Assembly (NCBI GenBank): GCA_003991915.1 | Contig: RQTK01000093.1 | Span: 546,645-610,644 of the forward strand | Reading direction: 5' to 3' | DNA: 64,000 nt | Origin: Elysia chlorotica | Taxonomy: Eukaryota; Mollusca; Gastropoda; Plakobranchidae | In this document: one piece after another, positions 24,077 through 36,364 of the stretch | Layout: every line of letters starts with the position of its first letter | Numbering within the stretch: position 1 is the first letter of the stretch | Program-made: the position numbers and the translations under genes | Notes under the pieces: model-generated | Told to the model about the DNA's origin: nothing | The model's database searches: none | What the model saw: the letters and a program-made list of their open reading frames with translations, nothing else

Positions 24077-24913
24077 GGCATCAATTTCATTTTGTTTAAA
24101 CCAATTAATTCTTTCTTTCTCAGTACAAAGAGGTTTAGCTTAGTTACGTAATTCTAAAAGTCCTGCAATGTGCATCAGTGATCGCAACCTGATTTGTGGA
24201 AAGCATATACATGTATCTTGATCTGCCAAACATTACAGCACGGTTTGCACCCTACGGGTAAATCCAGATAAAAATGACGTGTCTCATTATTTTAGGAACT
24301 CTTGCTTGCACACAAAAAAAATGACATCGTTAAAAGAAAAACTGCAGTTAAAATATTTACATTTCTGTAACAACAAACCCAGCCAGCACATCATAGAAAA
24401 TAATATCAACATAATTTACATGAATCATTATTCAGACAATGTGCAATTTATCTGCTTAAATTTCAACCTGGAACAGATTTATGTGAGATGAAGGGATCTA
24501 AAAATTTGCCTAAAAGTAAACATTTTGATAAAGTATTAATTAACAAATCCCTAATAATAACGAAGAGAAATCTAGATTAGATGGTTGATAAAACTTTGAA
24601 TGATGAAATCAGAGCTCAGCAAATGATCATTGTGTTCTGTCACGTAGAATGGTCTTATAACAGTTTAAATTGGTTCCAAAAGAGTACAGTGGAATTTGCT
24701 CAAGACAAACCTCCTGGGGACAGGCGTGAAGTTTACCATATACATGTATCCTAGGTTTATATTCAGAGGAGAGAAACAAACAGAACTGCTGCCTTACAAA
24801 GAGTTTATAGAAAACCATAGTTTAGTTATATAATTATAAGCTAATTCTATTGTATTGTATTTTAACACTTTGAAAAAAGAAGACAATCTGATTCAATTGA
24901 TAACAGGAGTCAC

Positions 24914-27700
24914 TCAGCTAAATATACTCTTCATAACAAACTGTCTGCTAGCACTTTCGTCGCTTCCAACAAAAGTTTTCTTTTGCTTTTTCTGCTTGTC
25001 ACCATCGCTGTCTCTCTGACCCGATTGTTTCTTCAATTTCTGGATCCGAACCTCTTCATCTGTAAGCCTCTGAGGAACACCCTCACCAAACGTCCTGGTC
25101 TCAAACTTGTCGCCACGCTTCTCTCTACGTTTCTTCATTTCTCCGAGAGTCTTTGACTTTTCATAGTTGCTCACATAGAAGTTTGTTTGTTTCTTCACTT
25201 GTGAAATATCTGCACGAATCCTGCTGTCATAGGTCGCCCTCTTGAGTTCCCGATCAGCGTTGACATCTGTCCAGACAAAGTCTGGCAGGAACTTGATTGT
25301 CCAGATGCAGCTGTACCACGGGTTCCGCTTCTTGCCTCCCACCTGGGTGGCGTTCAGCGCAGCAGCAACATATTTGGCCGCACGGTGATCTTTGAACTCG
25401 ACCCACCCTTCTGTAAACAGCAAGCCTTTCTTGTAGTTGAAGCTTTTCTCTGGGGACAAAATTCAATACAAAACAAATTATTCTCAGTGAACAGGAAGTC
25501 TTTAACAAATATTGTTACAATTACATTCAATATTTTCTTCTACATTGGTAGACTTCTAAGATAAAAATGTGGTGCAATGAGAGTTGTATGGTGAGATAGT
25601 CCAGCCAAATAATATACAAAGGAATTCGCTTGAGATAAACTTCTTGGAGAGAGCCTAAAGGTTTGTTTTATCGTAAGTCTATACCTGGTATTGAACAGTG
25701 ACTGCACAGTACAAAGTTTAAATAAAGCCGATTTCACTGAATCCTTAGAAAGCAAATGTCTCACTTAATAGAAGGTTGGCTTCGGACAAAACTAACATAT
25801 AATGGAAATAAGCTCAGGGACACAAATCTTGCTTCAACGCACTTTAGTTGACATAGTCTACTCTTGTTTTATTTTCATTTGAAGTCAGCTCTCCCTCATC
25901 CAGGAGGACGCGGTGGTCCTGGGTTCGAACATGGGTTTCCGACCCAAAAGGCCTGGGTTCGATCCTGGCGATTTTGCCCCCCAACTGATTGTGTCGGTGC
26001 CAGTTTAATGTGACCGGCTGAGACAGGAGTCATGGCATCCCCACCCTGTCTCATATATGGCAGCACAAAAAATTGTCAGATGTCAGTCTTGGGGCCCGTC
26101 CACAATATAGCCTATACAGTGCTGATGTTGGACGTTAAACCAATTTAAATTCAATGTGTCTTGTGGGAACAGTATACTATGAATGGCTGTTCTGATTTTA
26201 TTTTTTATTTGTTTGCTTCACTCACTTCTACCAGTGAGTGAACAAAAACTGTGGCTAGATTTTACATTTATCATTAAATATTTATAAAGTATCATGGGTG
26301 AATGCCTACAAAGTTACACGTGCTAAACCCTTTTAGCCCCCACCAAGTATTCATGTACAATTCTCTTATAGCCTTCCTACCTCTAACGTTTCCTGGTTCT
26401 TTTAAATTTTGCATTGCTATAGATTTTTAGACCTTTAAAAACCATTTTCATTTGTTTTTCTTTTGGAGCTGCAATATATGCTAAAAATGTGTTGTACTAC
26501 ATGTAATATATATGCAAATTCATGAATTTAATACAGCACATTGTCACATGTGAACTATAAAAAAAATTTATACAGCCAGTATAGTCATTGCTTGTGAAAC
26601 ATTGAGCATTGCAAAGATGTTCAACCGGTGGCCAAAAAATAATTTGGATTTTGTTGTAACGGCCAACAGTTTCTTTTAAATAAGCATTATAACCCTAGAC
26701 AATGGAGGCAGAACCCAACTATCCAACTTCCAAGGGGAACAACAACAAAAACAATGCTCATGGGGGAGAATGTCAAAGTAGACCAGGCAGCTGAAGAATA
26801 AGTTTTAAACAACAATTTGAAAGGCCTAATAGTTTAATATTATGCATCTCATTGCCCACAGGAAAAGTGTACAACTTGTATAAAGCACAACTTCCACTCA
26901 ACAAAGGGACCAATAGTCTTTTAAATACAAGGTCAATTGTGGCTCGGGACTACCAATAGTCACAGTGCCTTCATGTTCATTTAAAAAGGATTGCATCATT
27001 GTCTATAGATTGTGCTGAGCCAATCACAAACCCCATCATTTACCTCCTCTTTCTCAACCAACCATACACACCGACAAATTGACAGAAGTTAGACACATAT
27101 TTCCTTGATTTTATTGTTTAATCAACCAAACACTAAATAGAACAAAAATACAGCTTAAATTATACACTCTAATTATGAATTTAAAAATCCTTGGTGACTT
27201 TCCAATCCTTATAATATAACCTGCCATCATAAAAAGGTTTACAAGTTATAAAAGCTGCTGGAACATACTTAGGGCACCTAGATCTAGTCTAGCCCCTCTC
27301 TATATCTGCAGGCCATGCACACACTGACTCTATTTTTAACCATTTAATAAGCAAATTGAGACATCCTCAATTACAAAAATGGTAATTGGTATGGTGCAGA
27401 AAATATATCTAGAATCTAGGCCTGGCAAATAATAATTTCTAAAGTTTAGTTTTTAAAACAATGATCTCATTATTTTAGATTTTCAAAAAACTTACCAACT
27501 GGTTGAAAGAATGTTCTTCCAACCTCTCCGAATTCAGAGAATATGTTTCTAAGCTTTTGAATACTCATGTAATCTGGCACAGAGCTGAGATAGATGACAC
27601 CAGACTTCTCTTTAGATTTTTTTTTAATTTCAGTTTTTTTTCCAATAAATGTTGTTTGTCTGCTTTCACTTCCACTTGTCACAGCTTCTTCTTCATCCAT
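24914..27700 (-). CDS. ABT1: ABT1/ESF2-like nucleolar RNA-binding protein, two exons
   Basis: Exon 1 is 27496-27700 (68 codons plus 1 nt) and exon 2 is 24914-25449. The product is about 246 aa; human ABT1 is 272. One atypical RRM spans the intron. Exon 1 gives GVIYLSSVPDYMSIQKL and FGEVGRTFFQP. Exon 2 gives TEGWVEFKDHRAAKYVAAAL, then the family-specific tract around NPWYSCIWTIKFLPDFVW. The C-terminus is lysine-rich and basic, fitting a nucleolar protein. Yeast Esf2 acts in the small-subunit processome (18S rRNA maturation); human ABT1 was named as a transcription activator. The start is the first ATG, followed by an acidic DEEE. The intron holds a SINE at about 25884-26152. The gene is divergent from the TK2-like kinase, with about 1.0 kb between the two start codons. 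Confidence 0.92.
25884..26152 (+). mobile_element. tRNA-derived SINE, family A, near full length
   Basis: A tRNA-like head with GGTTCGAAC and GGTTCGATCC (B-box type) is followed by a shared central part, GTGACCGGCTGAGACAGGAG. The 3' end reads GATGTTGGACGTTAAACCAA. It lies in the ABT1 intron and is the best reference copy in the window. Confidence 0.75.
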
Positions 27701-28718
27701 ATTGAATTAATGTACAGAAAACAACAAAAATGAAGGCGATCTTAATATTTAGTAATAATAAGTCTAGATATATGACTACAGAGTTTCGATCTTGATGACT
27801 GTCTAGACTAAAACTTTTGTTGGTAATATACTGGAGTAAATCTCTAGACCTAGATTTTCGTCAAATGTTTCACACTTTTGGAGGCCACGTCTCGCTGGTT
27901 TCAAAGGTCTAAAAGGTTATGTTAGAGGTTTTAGATCTAGACTCAAGAATCTAGATCTAGAATCTAGCTAGATCTAGAGAGAACCTGCATGCCACATTTC
28001 TGATTTTAGATCTTATAATTCGTGTCCTCACTACAAGTAAAATGGTTATCAATAAACCACGCTTAATAAGAGCTATGAATTGTGTCTTCTCCAATAGTCT
28101 AACGCATGTAGATCTTCATTTAATTCTAGATCTGATATAGTAAGCTTATATGCCTAGTAGAAATTTCATCAAAGTGACGAAGTCTGAGAGTCTCTGGTAC
28201 GCATGCAACGCACACAGTATTGTATCTATGCATGAACAAATAATAAGCTTAGTAAGCTTAAATAGACACAGTTTCATGGTTGAGAGCAGTAAAAAAAAAA
28301 AAGGTTATTTATTATCTTTTACACCAAAGAGTATTGTCAGAGAAAGAAAGAGTGTTCTTTATCGAATAAATTTCTTTGGTGTTCTATGAAAAAAAATTAA
28401 TAACAATTTTTGTACGCGAAATATCTAAAATTTGCGGCCTTTAGGTCTTTGAATTAAATTCCAAAAAAATCTGAATATTTTGTTGTTTCATAATATGGCT
28501 ACCGGGGACTAAATACATCAAAATAGACTCAATGGAACAAAAAGGCATAATAAAAGACGGGAGAGTATAAAAATTACTTTCGGTTTGACAGTTTCACTTT
28601 AGTAATGTTATTTATAACTAAAAAAATTTCATAATAATAGTGAAAGTTTCTCATGTTCCTTAGTGTGTACCTAAATTTACAAGTCTTTCAGTTTGTGCTA
28701 AGATTGCTTTTCTGAATA

Positions 28719-31022
28719 ATGGTAGATCGTCGGTTTGTATTTCCATCTATTGTATCTGCCCTGTTACAGTGTTCCAACAGTTCCAATATATGCAGGACTG
28801 CTGTAAGGGACAATTTGAAATATTTCTTGCGTTTGAAATCAACCTTTGTCCAAATGAATGGTTCATATCAGCAGTCAGATAAACATGATCGCCCCGTGTG
28901 CTCAAGATCTCAGGCTCGAGCAAATTTGACATCTAGGAGCCATTCAGCCACGCCTGCTCGCAAGACTGTTGTAAGCAGATCTAGTTTTAAATTCAGTTTA
29001 AAGTTCACAAAATCTAATGACTGGAGATATTTAATAGTAAATATTAGCAATAAGCTCTTTTAAAAGAAGCGCATGTTTTTGCATAATGAATGAAAGAGAA
29101 GAATTTTTTTTTAGATAAGGATGTACCTTTTAAGTACATTGATACTTTTTTTTCATTTTTTGAAATTTTTTTAATAGTATCTAGAGGCTAGATCTAGAAG
29201 CTCTTCGCCCGTTAGCATCCTAGACCATCGCTATCTTTCTCCCCTGTTCTTTCTATAGATATTAATCCATTCTTTTTGTTATGATTTAATACTGAACCAA
29301 TTTTTTTTACTAGTTCTTGGTCCTCACGTCTGTTTATGTGGCTCAAAGAGCTGCAACTTAGTTTGTCTCCAGTGCCTGCCTGAGCCTCCCGAATGTAGTG
29401 GGCGGCTCGGTGATCAATCACCTGTCAGCTGGGTGTGTCCAGGTGTGACTGTGCACCGGGCGTAAACTCGATATTAACAACTTTTTCTTTTTTTTTACCA
29501 TGCAAAATCTCTTGTCTCATTAATACCAATAAGATTGTGTCTGAATTCATTTTAAAGATACACTGTTAATGTTTTTAAAGAATACAACACACTAAATCTT
29601 AACTCTCACAAAGAAAATGTTTGCATTATGCAGGGCAAAGTTCGTATGTAGTAAAAATAAATTGAAAACAGAAAAGCCATAATTTATTATCTGTCTTCTC
29701 AAACTAGTAAAGACCTTCTCAGTTGGCTCTCCTTGATCAGTGAAAATCCATGTCTTGTCTATTTCTCTTTGTTGCTGCCTCTGTCTCGCTCTGACTGTTT
29801 CCATCAATTTTCATTAAGTAAAAGAGCTACTGCTACATAATTCTCACACCTTTTTGTCCCATAGACTATATTTTTTGAGAATTATCATTGATGTATGAAT
29901 CCTGTTCGTCCTATCATTGTCATGTCACTAAAAATGTATTTCATTTCTCATCTGTTTTGGCTATGGCTTTATCATTGTTTTGAAGTTCAATAAATGATAA
30001 AGCCATTTATAACTAAAACAGATAATAATACATTTTATTTCTAAAGGTCAAAACGTCATTCTGCCACTAGTGTTGCTCAGTCTTTTTTTGTTTGTTTTTG
30101 TTTGTTGTTTTTGTCAAAATGAAATTGAAAAACTTTTTTTTATATTGGAACTTTTTACGTTGATTTAGATAACATAATATTTAACTTTTAGCATTCAGTT
30201 CATTAAAAGCTACAAAATCAAATATGAGGGAAAATGGTGAAAAGCCTGCTCAATATATACATATGTACTCTGTAGAAATGAATTTGAGGAAGCAATTTTT
30301 GGGCTAATGATTTGCTTCAAAGTTATACATCATTACATGTAATGAGATTGAAGTTGAGTGAGAACTTTTTTTTTTTAAAGCCAAATATTTATGATTTGTA
30401 AAGGACTGCACTATTTAAAATATCTTGCTTGTTACCGTGGGCTGATAAAGATGTCACCCGTGAGTTTAAAAAAAAAAAAGATAATTTTTATAAATTTTAA
30501 AGTGCTATCCTGGATGATGTGCGCACCAAAAAGCCCATCCTTGAATCATTCGATATATTTTTTTCATCTTTCAAATATCAAAATCTTAAAATATATTACT
30601 ATTATAAGCTTTAAGTGGTAGCGCTTTTGTTTACCTATGACTCTCGTGATAGTCTGTTTTTTTCCATGAGATAAGGTTTCAATTTTAATTCATTAATTTT
30701 TGTTCACTTTTTTCCATGAGATAAGGTTTCAATTTTAATTCATTAATTTTTGTTCACTTATGGTTGCATACTATTACGCAGCTTTACAGTGTTGCATTTT
30801 ATATCATTTTTATTATATTCTTTCTGATAATGAGTATATGCTGCATACTATTTACGTCTACATTTCTTCTTATGTATATTGTTTGGTTAAGATTTAACTT
30901 TTAATATTTAATTTTTAATTGCTTGCTGATTGATATGATGTATGCGTATTTAGTGTATCCACTGTAAAGCGCTTTGAGATTTTTAAAAATATTCTGAAAA
31001 TGGAAAGCGCTAAATAAATGTA

Positions 31023-31094
<72 letters not shown>

Positions 31095-34000
31095 ATTCTA
31101 TATTGAAACTAGAGGTAAGTAGATTCAACATCAACAATTTTGTTTAATGTTCTTTTTCTTATTTCTTCGGTTCTTTAGGTTTGCATTGAGGGCAACATTG
31201 GCTGCGGAAAGACAACTTTACTGAACTATTTTGAAAGGTTCCAAAATTGTGAGGTATTTGATTTTTAGCATTGAGAGTTTCTTTCTACGCAGTGCTGGCA
31301 GTTTCAGTAAGATTGTGATAGATTTAAGAAGTATCTTTTTTCTCCGTGGTGCTGGCAGTTTCAGTAAGATTGTGATAGATTTAAGAAGTATCTTTTTTCT
31401 AGGTAGTGCTGGCAGTTTCAGTAGAATGTGACCTGAAGAAGTATTGGTATCCCCGCTCCGTCTCTATGTGTTTGGCAGAATTGTCAGACATGGTGTTGGG
31501 GCCTATTCATGATACATACATTGCTTGATTGCTCATGTTGGATATTAAGAATTCCATCAACCAACCGAACGACTGACACTGACAGTGCAAATTCATTAAT
31601 TGTGATTGAGTTTGAAAGTTCTGACCGCAGATATTAAGCCACTTTGCCTTATTTGTCAGGCTGCGCGTACTAGATGTTGCTGCAAACTATATAGAAAAGA
31701 ACGTGAATGGTTTTCACACAAATTGAGGGCTTCTAAACTGACCTTTCTTTTTAAAACACAATGCAAGGTTCCATAGCTGTATCAAATTTTGTATTAGTCA
31801 GACTTCAGCAAAGGCCTTTTAAAGAGATACAATCGAAAGCTTGTATGTTTTTTTAAGGTGTGGAACAAATGACTGTATTTGCATGAACATAGATTCTAAT
31901 CAATTTTGTTTTTCTGTCTAAATTATTCATGTATTGTTTTAAAGGTCTGTGTCACTGTCACTTAGTGTCAGAACATGTTGATGGTTTTATATATGCTACT
32001 ATCTATTGTTATCAAATGATTGTACTACACAGGTGGTTGCTGAGCCAGTAGAAAAGTGGCGAAATGTCGAAGGATATAATGCGCTGGTGAGTTCTCCTGC
32101 CATTTGCAAACATTTGTACATCTACTGTGGACAAAAAACTGTGAAATGTAAAGAAGAATGTTTACTGACATGAGATGTCTTTTCTTTTAGCATTATTTTA
32201 TCTGTATTGGCACTGCAGTTGACCTCATCCGGGTTACCGTCATCGATATCAACCTCTAGTTTATCTGATTGACATCATTTATTCTTCTGAATAATACCGA
32301 TCTGTCCATTTTCATCCAGTCCTCGCCGTCTTTTCAACAAATTGATTTTTACTGGAGTGTTTGGTCTGACTCAGATTTAAAAAAAAACATTTTAACAATG
32401 GAACCTCGACCAAACTGTTCTAAGCTTATTAATAATCATGCGCTATATATAGTCTGCTAGTTATGAATCTAGATCTTGATCTATCTAAGGTGAGATCCAA
32501 CCGAGATATGTGATAGCTACATTGTATCGGACAATCAGAATGCTTGTAATACAGTTTAATTCTAAATTCTTTTATTCTCGATCTACATCTAGATTTCTCC
32601 TATTAACCTTTCGGTCTGATATTCGCATGTTTTGCTCCAATGTTTTGTTAAAGAGAAACAACTCTGTTTTCGTGAAATAGACGCACGTTGCACGTTTCAA
32701 ATTTTACCAAAATTTTGATTAATATGATTGAAACTAGATCATAATTATGTAGAATAAAAATAAACGTCATTGAACTAATATTGATACATCATTTTTTTTT
32801 AAATACATGTACAATCTTGAATTTATAGATCTAAAAAGAACCAGGTGAAGAAGAAAATCTGTTGTACATTTTGTACACCTGCATTTCTGAATTCTGAATT
32901 AGGAGTCAGATTTGTTGCTGCTGCTGCTGCTGTTGTTTTTTTTAAATTATCATTGTTTGTTCAGTTAGTAAAAAATCTGATCCTTTTTTTATGCTTTCCT
33001 TTGGTCTAAAATACATCTACTTAAATTTACACTAATTAAGTTTTCATGCTCATGTAGAAATTTTAATCCATCAAGTTAGTTAGCGTGTAATAATTCTTAA
33101 CAATCCATCTTAAGTTATTTAATCATAATTGATTTGTTAAAATTATATTGTTTCCTATCAATAGATCGTTTTTTTCTTTAGTAATGGTGATAATCTTCTA
33201 ATACATGTAGGAATTTATTGGTTTGGTTTTCAGGTTTCAGGTAGACAGTTTCTTAAGTTGCATCAGTTTTGTTAACAAATGTTCCACATCCCCATGAACA
33301 GGGCTTGATGTACACGGACCCTGAACGCTGGGGCATGGCGCTGCAGACGTACATCCAGCTCACGATGCTGCAGATTCACAACCAGCAGCAGGTAACCATA
33401 GCGACGGACCGCTGTGTCTGCTGATGTTTAGATATCTGTAATTGTGGTTATAGCGCGTGATGAGTTGTGGACAACTGGGTGCAAAGAACAAATTGGACTG
33501 ATCTGCCTAAGATTAGTAAGAAAAATTTTTCTTTTAAATTTCAAGGCATAATCTTTAGTCTGTGCCAAAAATGTATTGTTTAAGCCAATGAATATTACAA
33601 TTTCAACTCTTTGTGAGAGCAGTTCCATTAAAAATTTGTTTATCTTATGGATAGTGTGTTCGAGAAGAGAATTTCCTGCCTCTTTTTTAATGAACATAAT
33701 TGTTTCTTTTGTATTAATTGTTTTTTCCAGCTGTATTTCTTTTTGTCATGGTATGCCATAAAGAATTATGTGAATAATTTCTATCAGTACCTGTTCATTT
33801 TGTTGTCGTTTTCTTTTTCCTAAAACAATGTCATCCGCCTTGCTCAGGAGAAAGATGTTCGGCTCATGGAGAGATCAATCTACAGTGCCAAGTACTGCTT
33901 CACCGACAATCTTTTTGAAAGGTGAGTTGATCTCACAATTGGGTATTTTACCTTACAATGTGGAAGACTCACCTTCAATCTCCAGAGACACATTTCAACA

Positions 34001-35936
34001 ACATTCTAGAGAAACTAGACTAGATATTGAGGTCGAGGGGGAAAAACCTAGAGAAACTAGACTAAACATCAATTAGAGGGGAAAAACCTAGAGAAACTAG
34101 AGTAAACATCGAATTAGAGGGGAAAAACCTAGAGAAACTAGAGTAAACATCGAATTAGAGGGGAAAAACCTAGAGAAACTAGAGTAAACATCGAATTAGA
34201 GGGGAAAAAACCTAGAGAAGCTAGAGTAAACATCCAATTAGAGGGGGAAAATCTAGAGAAACTATAGTAAACATCGAATTAGAGGGGGAAAAGCTAGAGA
34301 AACTAGAGTAAACATCGAATTAGAGGGGAAAAACCTAGAGAAGCCAGACTAAACATTGAGGTCGAAGGGGGAAAACTAAAAAAACTAGACTAAACATCGA
34401 ACTAGACTGGAAAAACTTAGAGAAACTAGACAAAATATTGAAATAGACTAGAGGGGGAAAATCTAGAGAACCCCATCGAATTAGAAGAGAAAATTGTCTG
34501 AACATTGAATTATAGGGAAAAAGCGTTTATGCTTAAGGAAAAAAATTAATTGTGCAGAATAGTAACACAATTTATTTTAAATATTATTATTTATGATAAC
34601 ATCTGGAATAAAATCCCTGCGAGTGAAAGAAACATTTATGTGACTTTCGACCTTAAGGGCCGTTTTTGAATAACTTTTTTATTTGAAGGACTACAGAAGC
34701 AAGTTACACATCAAATGAAAGCTTAGAGTCTCACCTATCTGATGAACTATCATTTTTCAACATAGTCACCATCGCGTTCAATACAGAGGCGCCAGCGTTG
34801 TACACGTTTTCGCATGCCGTCGGCGAAGAATTCTGGTGTCTGGGATCGGCACCAAGAGCGACAATCATTCCAGTCTTAAGTTTCCATGTAAAAACATCTT
34901 TGACAATCATTCCAGTCGTAAGTTTCCATGTAAAAACATGTTAGACAATCATTCCAGTCGTAAGTTTCCATGTAAAAACATGTTTGACAATCATTCCAGT
35001 CGTAAGTTTCCATGTAAAAACATCTTTGACAATCATTCCAGTCGTAAGTTTCCATGTAAAAACATCTTTGACAATCATTCCAGTCGTAAGTTTCCATGTA
35101 AAAACATATTTGACAATGTTCTGGGACATTTTGTCTTGCATTGTGACAAAATTACGGAAGTGTTTTCACTTTTTTCAAGACAAATTTTCCTGATGATAAA
35201 TAAAAACCATCCTATCTTGTGAACTTGGTGCCAGTGGTACCTGTGGTTCTCCTCCTGACTGCTGTGTTTACATCCCCCCCCCCCCCCCCACCCCCACCCC
35301 CCCCCGCCCCGCCGTGCTTTCCCCCCCCCCCCCCCCCCCCTGCCCCCCCACACACACACGATCTCCCAACCCACATACCCAGGACTTGCTGAGAGCCCTG
35401 CACCAGAAATACGAAGACTGGCTCATCCACGGGAAGCATGCGCGCCCGGCAGAGGTTCTAGTAAGTCCGCAGAAAACTTCATGTAAATCTGGGACGCTGT
35501 TTATCCCTTTTGTGCTAAGTTGTGTTGTTTTTTCTTATTTTGCTTTTTTTTTCTTTTAGTTATATTGATTTGTTGTTTGTTTTTTTTTAAATCAAGAATA
35601 GGAAATGTACTGTTAAATGAGAAAGTGTGGTGTAAGGAAACTGAACTGGGGAGCTCATGGTTAGATGTTAACACAGAAATATTAACACTACTCTGATCAG
35701 GAACTAGCAGTACAGGGTTAAGTGGTGCTGGTATGAACGTTGCAACAAGCACAAATTATCATTATTACTTTGCTGCCTACCTCAGCCATACGGCTCAGGA
35801 TGATAACCCTCTGACTTTCTCTTTTTACTCGTGTGCCTATGACTAGGTGATTGATGCCAACCACTCACTGGAAGAGATGCACGAGTGCTACGAAACTTAC
35901 AAGAGCAAGATCCTCGTGACTCAAACGGTCAAGTAA
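28719..35936 (+). CDS. TK2: TK2/dNK-type deoxynucleoside kinase, central exon not found
   Basis: Exons: 28719-28968, 31179-31253, 32033-32086, 33302-33391, 33848-33921, 35383-35460, 35847-35936. Exon 1 is serine/arginine-rich and could be a mitochondrial presequence. It ends ARKTV and joins in phase 0 to VCIEGNIGCGKTTLLNYF, which holds the P-loop. EPVEKWRNVEGYNAL, the GLMYTDPERWG block and VRLMERSIYSAKYCF follow, all close to animal TK2. The last two exons give YEDWLIHGKHARPAEVL and VIDANHSLEEMHECYE. Exon 5 ends in phase 2 while the exon at 35383 is in phase 0, so a direct join breaks the frame. About 60 residues expected here (the EWF segment and the arginine-rich lid) are missing from 33922-35382, which is filled by minisatellites, a mariner scrap and a C-rich tract. 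A polyadenylation motif lies at 36180-36185. The enzyme phosphorylates deoxynucleosides for DNA precursor salvage. Confidence 0.88.
29212..29804 (-). CDS. Small two-exon gene nested antisense in TK2 intron 1, unknown function
   Basis: Exon 1 is 29715-29804 (30 codons, starts METVRARQRQQQREIDK) and exon 2 is 29212-29421 (70 codons with stop). Donor AAG/GTCTTT and acceptor CTGACAG/GTG join in phase 0 to give 99 aa. An in-frame stop lies just upstream of the ATG. The product is hydrophilic and glutamine/arginine-rich at the N-terminus, with a central DHRAAHYIREAQAGTGDKL. No signal peptide or membrane segment is visible. I do not recognise the family. The composition looks like real protein rather than a chance AT-rich frame, but the donor is weak, and it could be the end of a longer gene or a decayed copy. 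Confidence 0.4.
30662..30762. repeat. 50-bp dimer
   Basis: Two exact units of CCATGAGATAAGGTTTCAAT plus a T-rich end, in TK2 intron 1. Confidence 0.85.
30900..31090 (+). mobile_element. LINE/SINE 3' tail ending in an ATT microsatellite
   Basis: The text GTAAAGCGCTTTGAGA, then AAAGCGCTAAATAAATGTAA, followed by (ATT)n at 31027-31090 is the common tail of L2/CR1-related elements and their SINEs. It sits about 90 bp upstream of the TK2-like exon 2 acceptor. No upstream coding part is recognised. Confidence 0.55.
31270..31432. repeat. 60-bp repeat, about 2.7 units, next to the TK2 exon 2 donor
   Basis: The unit GTGCTGGCAGTTTCAGTAAG plus GATTTAAGAAGTATC. It starts within about 20 bp of the donor at 31254. 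Confidence 0.85.
31436..31550 (+). mobile_element. SINE family A fragment
   Basis: A diverged body and tail (GGTATCCCCGCTCCGTCTC, TTGTCAGACAT, CATGTTGGATATTAAGA) in TK2 intron 2, directly after a 60-bp repeat array. Confidence 0.5.
33985..34490. repeat. 41-bp minisatellite, about 11 units
   Basis: The unit GAGAAACTAGAGTAAACATC plus GAATTAGAGGGG. It begins about 65 bp after the TK2 exon 5 donor and degenerates rightward. Confidence 0.9.
34640..34860 (-). mobile_element. Mariner transposase C-terminal relic
   Basis: On the minus strand the sequence reads FFADGMRKRVQRWRLCIERD followed by GDYVEK and a stop, the classic end of mariner transposases. The adjacent 34640-34740 may be the old 3' flank and terminal repeat. 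The 5' remainder is absent, replaced at 34861 by a 42-bp minisatellite. It lies in the interval where the TK2-like gene lacks an exon. Confidence 0.8.
34861..35117. repeat. 42-bp minisatellite, 6 units
   Basis: The unit ACAATCATTCCAGTCGTAAG plus TTTCCATGTAAAAACAT. It abuts the mariner relic, and its first unit may come from mariner sequence. Confidence 0.95.
35272..35358. repeat. C-rich tract upstream of TK2 exon 6
   Basis: Long C runs with CCCCAC interruptions, ending about 25 bp before the acceptor at 35382. The tract is G-quadruplex-prone on the other strand and hard to sequence, so an assembly error is possible here. Confidence 0.9.
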
Positions 35937-36364
35937 CTGGGATGGTCGGCAGAGACAGCCGATGGTTTCATTTGTCAAAACTTCCTCAGATTCGCAATCG
36001 GAAGGCAGCTTATTCAAAGACACAATTAGTTTAAAATAAGAAATATCTGTGGAGACATTTTTGTGGTGATATGAATATGTTGATATCTGGAGGTAAAAAT
36101 TTGTGATTTGAATTTAATGAATCTCTGGGCTTTACTGCTTTGTAAAAACATTAGGAGGCAGCCCATCAAAATCCTTGTAAATAAACAGGAAGAACCTAGA
36201 ATGGTTCCTTGATTTCTCAGTCAAGACTTCTGCAATCAAACGTTCAATATTCCTGCTATGGATTCAAATGCTCATCTTGGTCAAATATTTGAAGCAAGTA
36301 AATTTCAGCATTAATGAAAGTCTACAGTATTACAATGTTCATATGCCCTCCCATAATATCCGTG

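Larger units (their letters stand above)
20501..24913. other. Intergenic region between CIBAR and ABT1
   Basis: Holds a T run at 20502-20525, SINE scraps, a LINE 3' end and a 50-bp trimer. It also holds a pair of related segments (21.75-22.6 kb and 23.55-23.82 kb), of which the second is a shortened copy. I see no gene. Confidence 0.5.
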
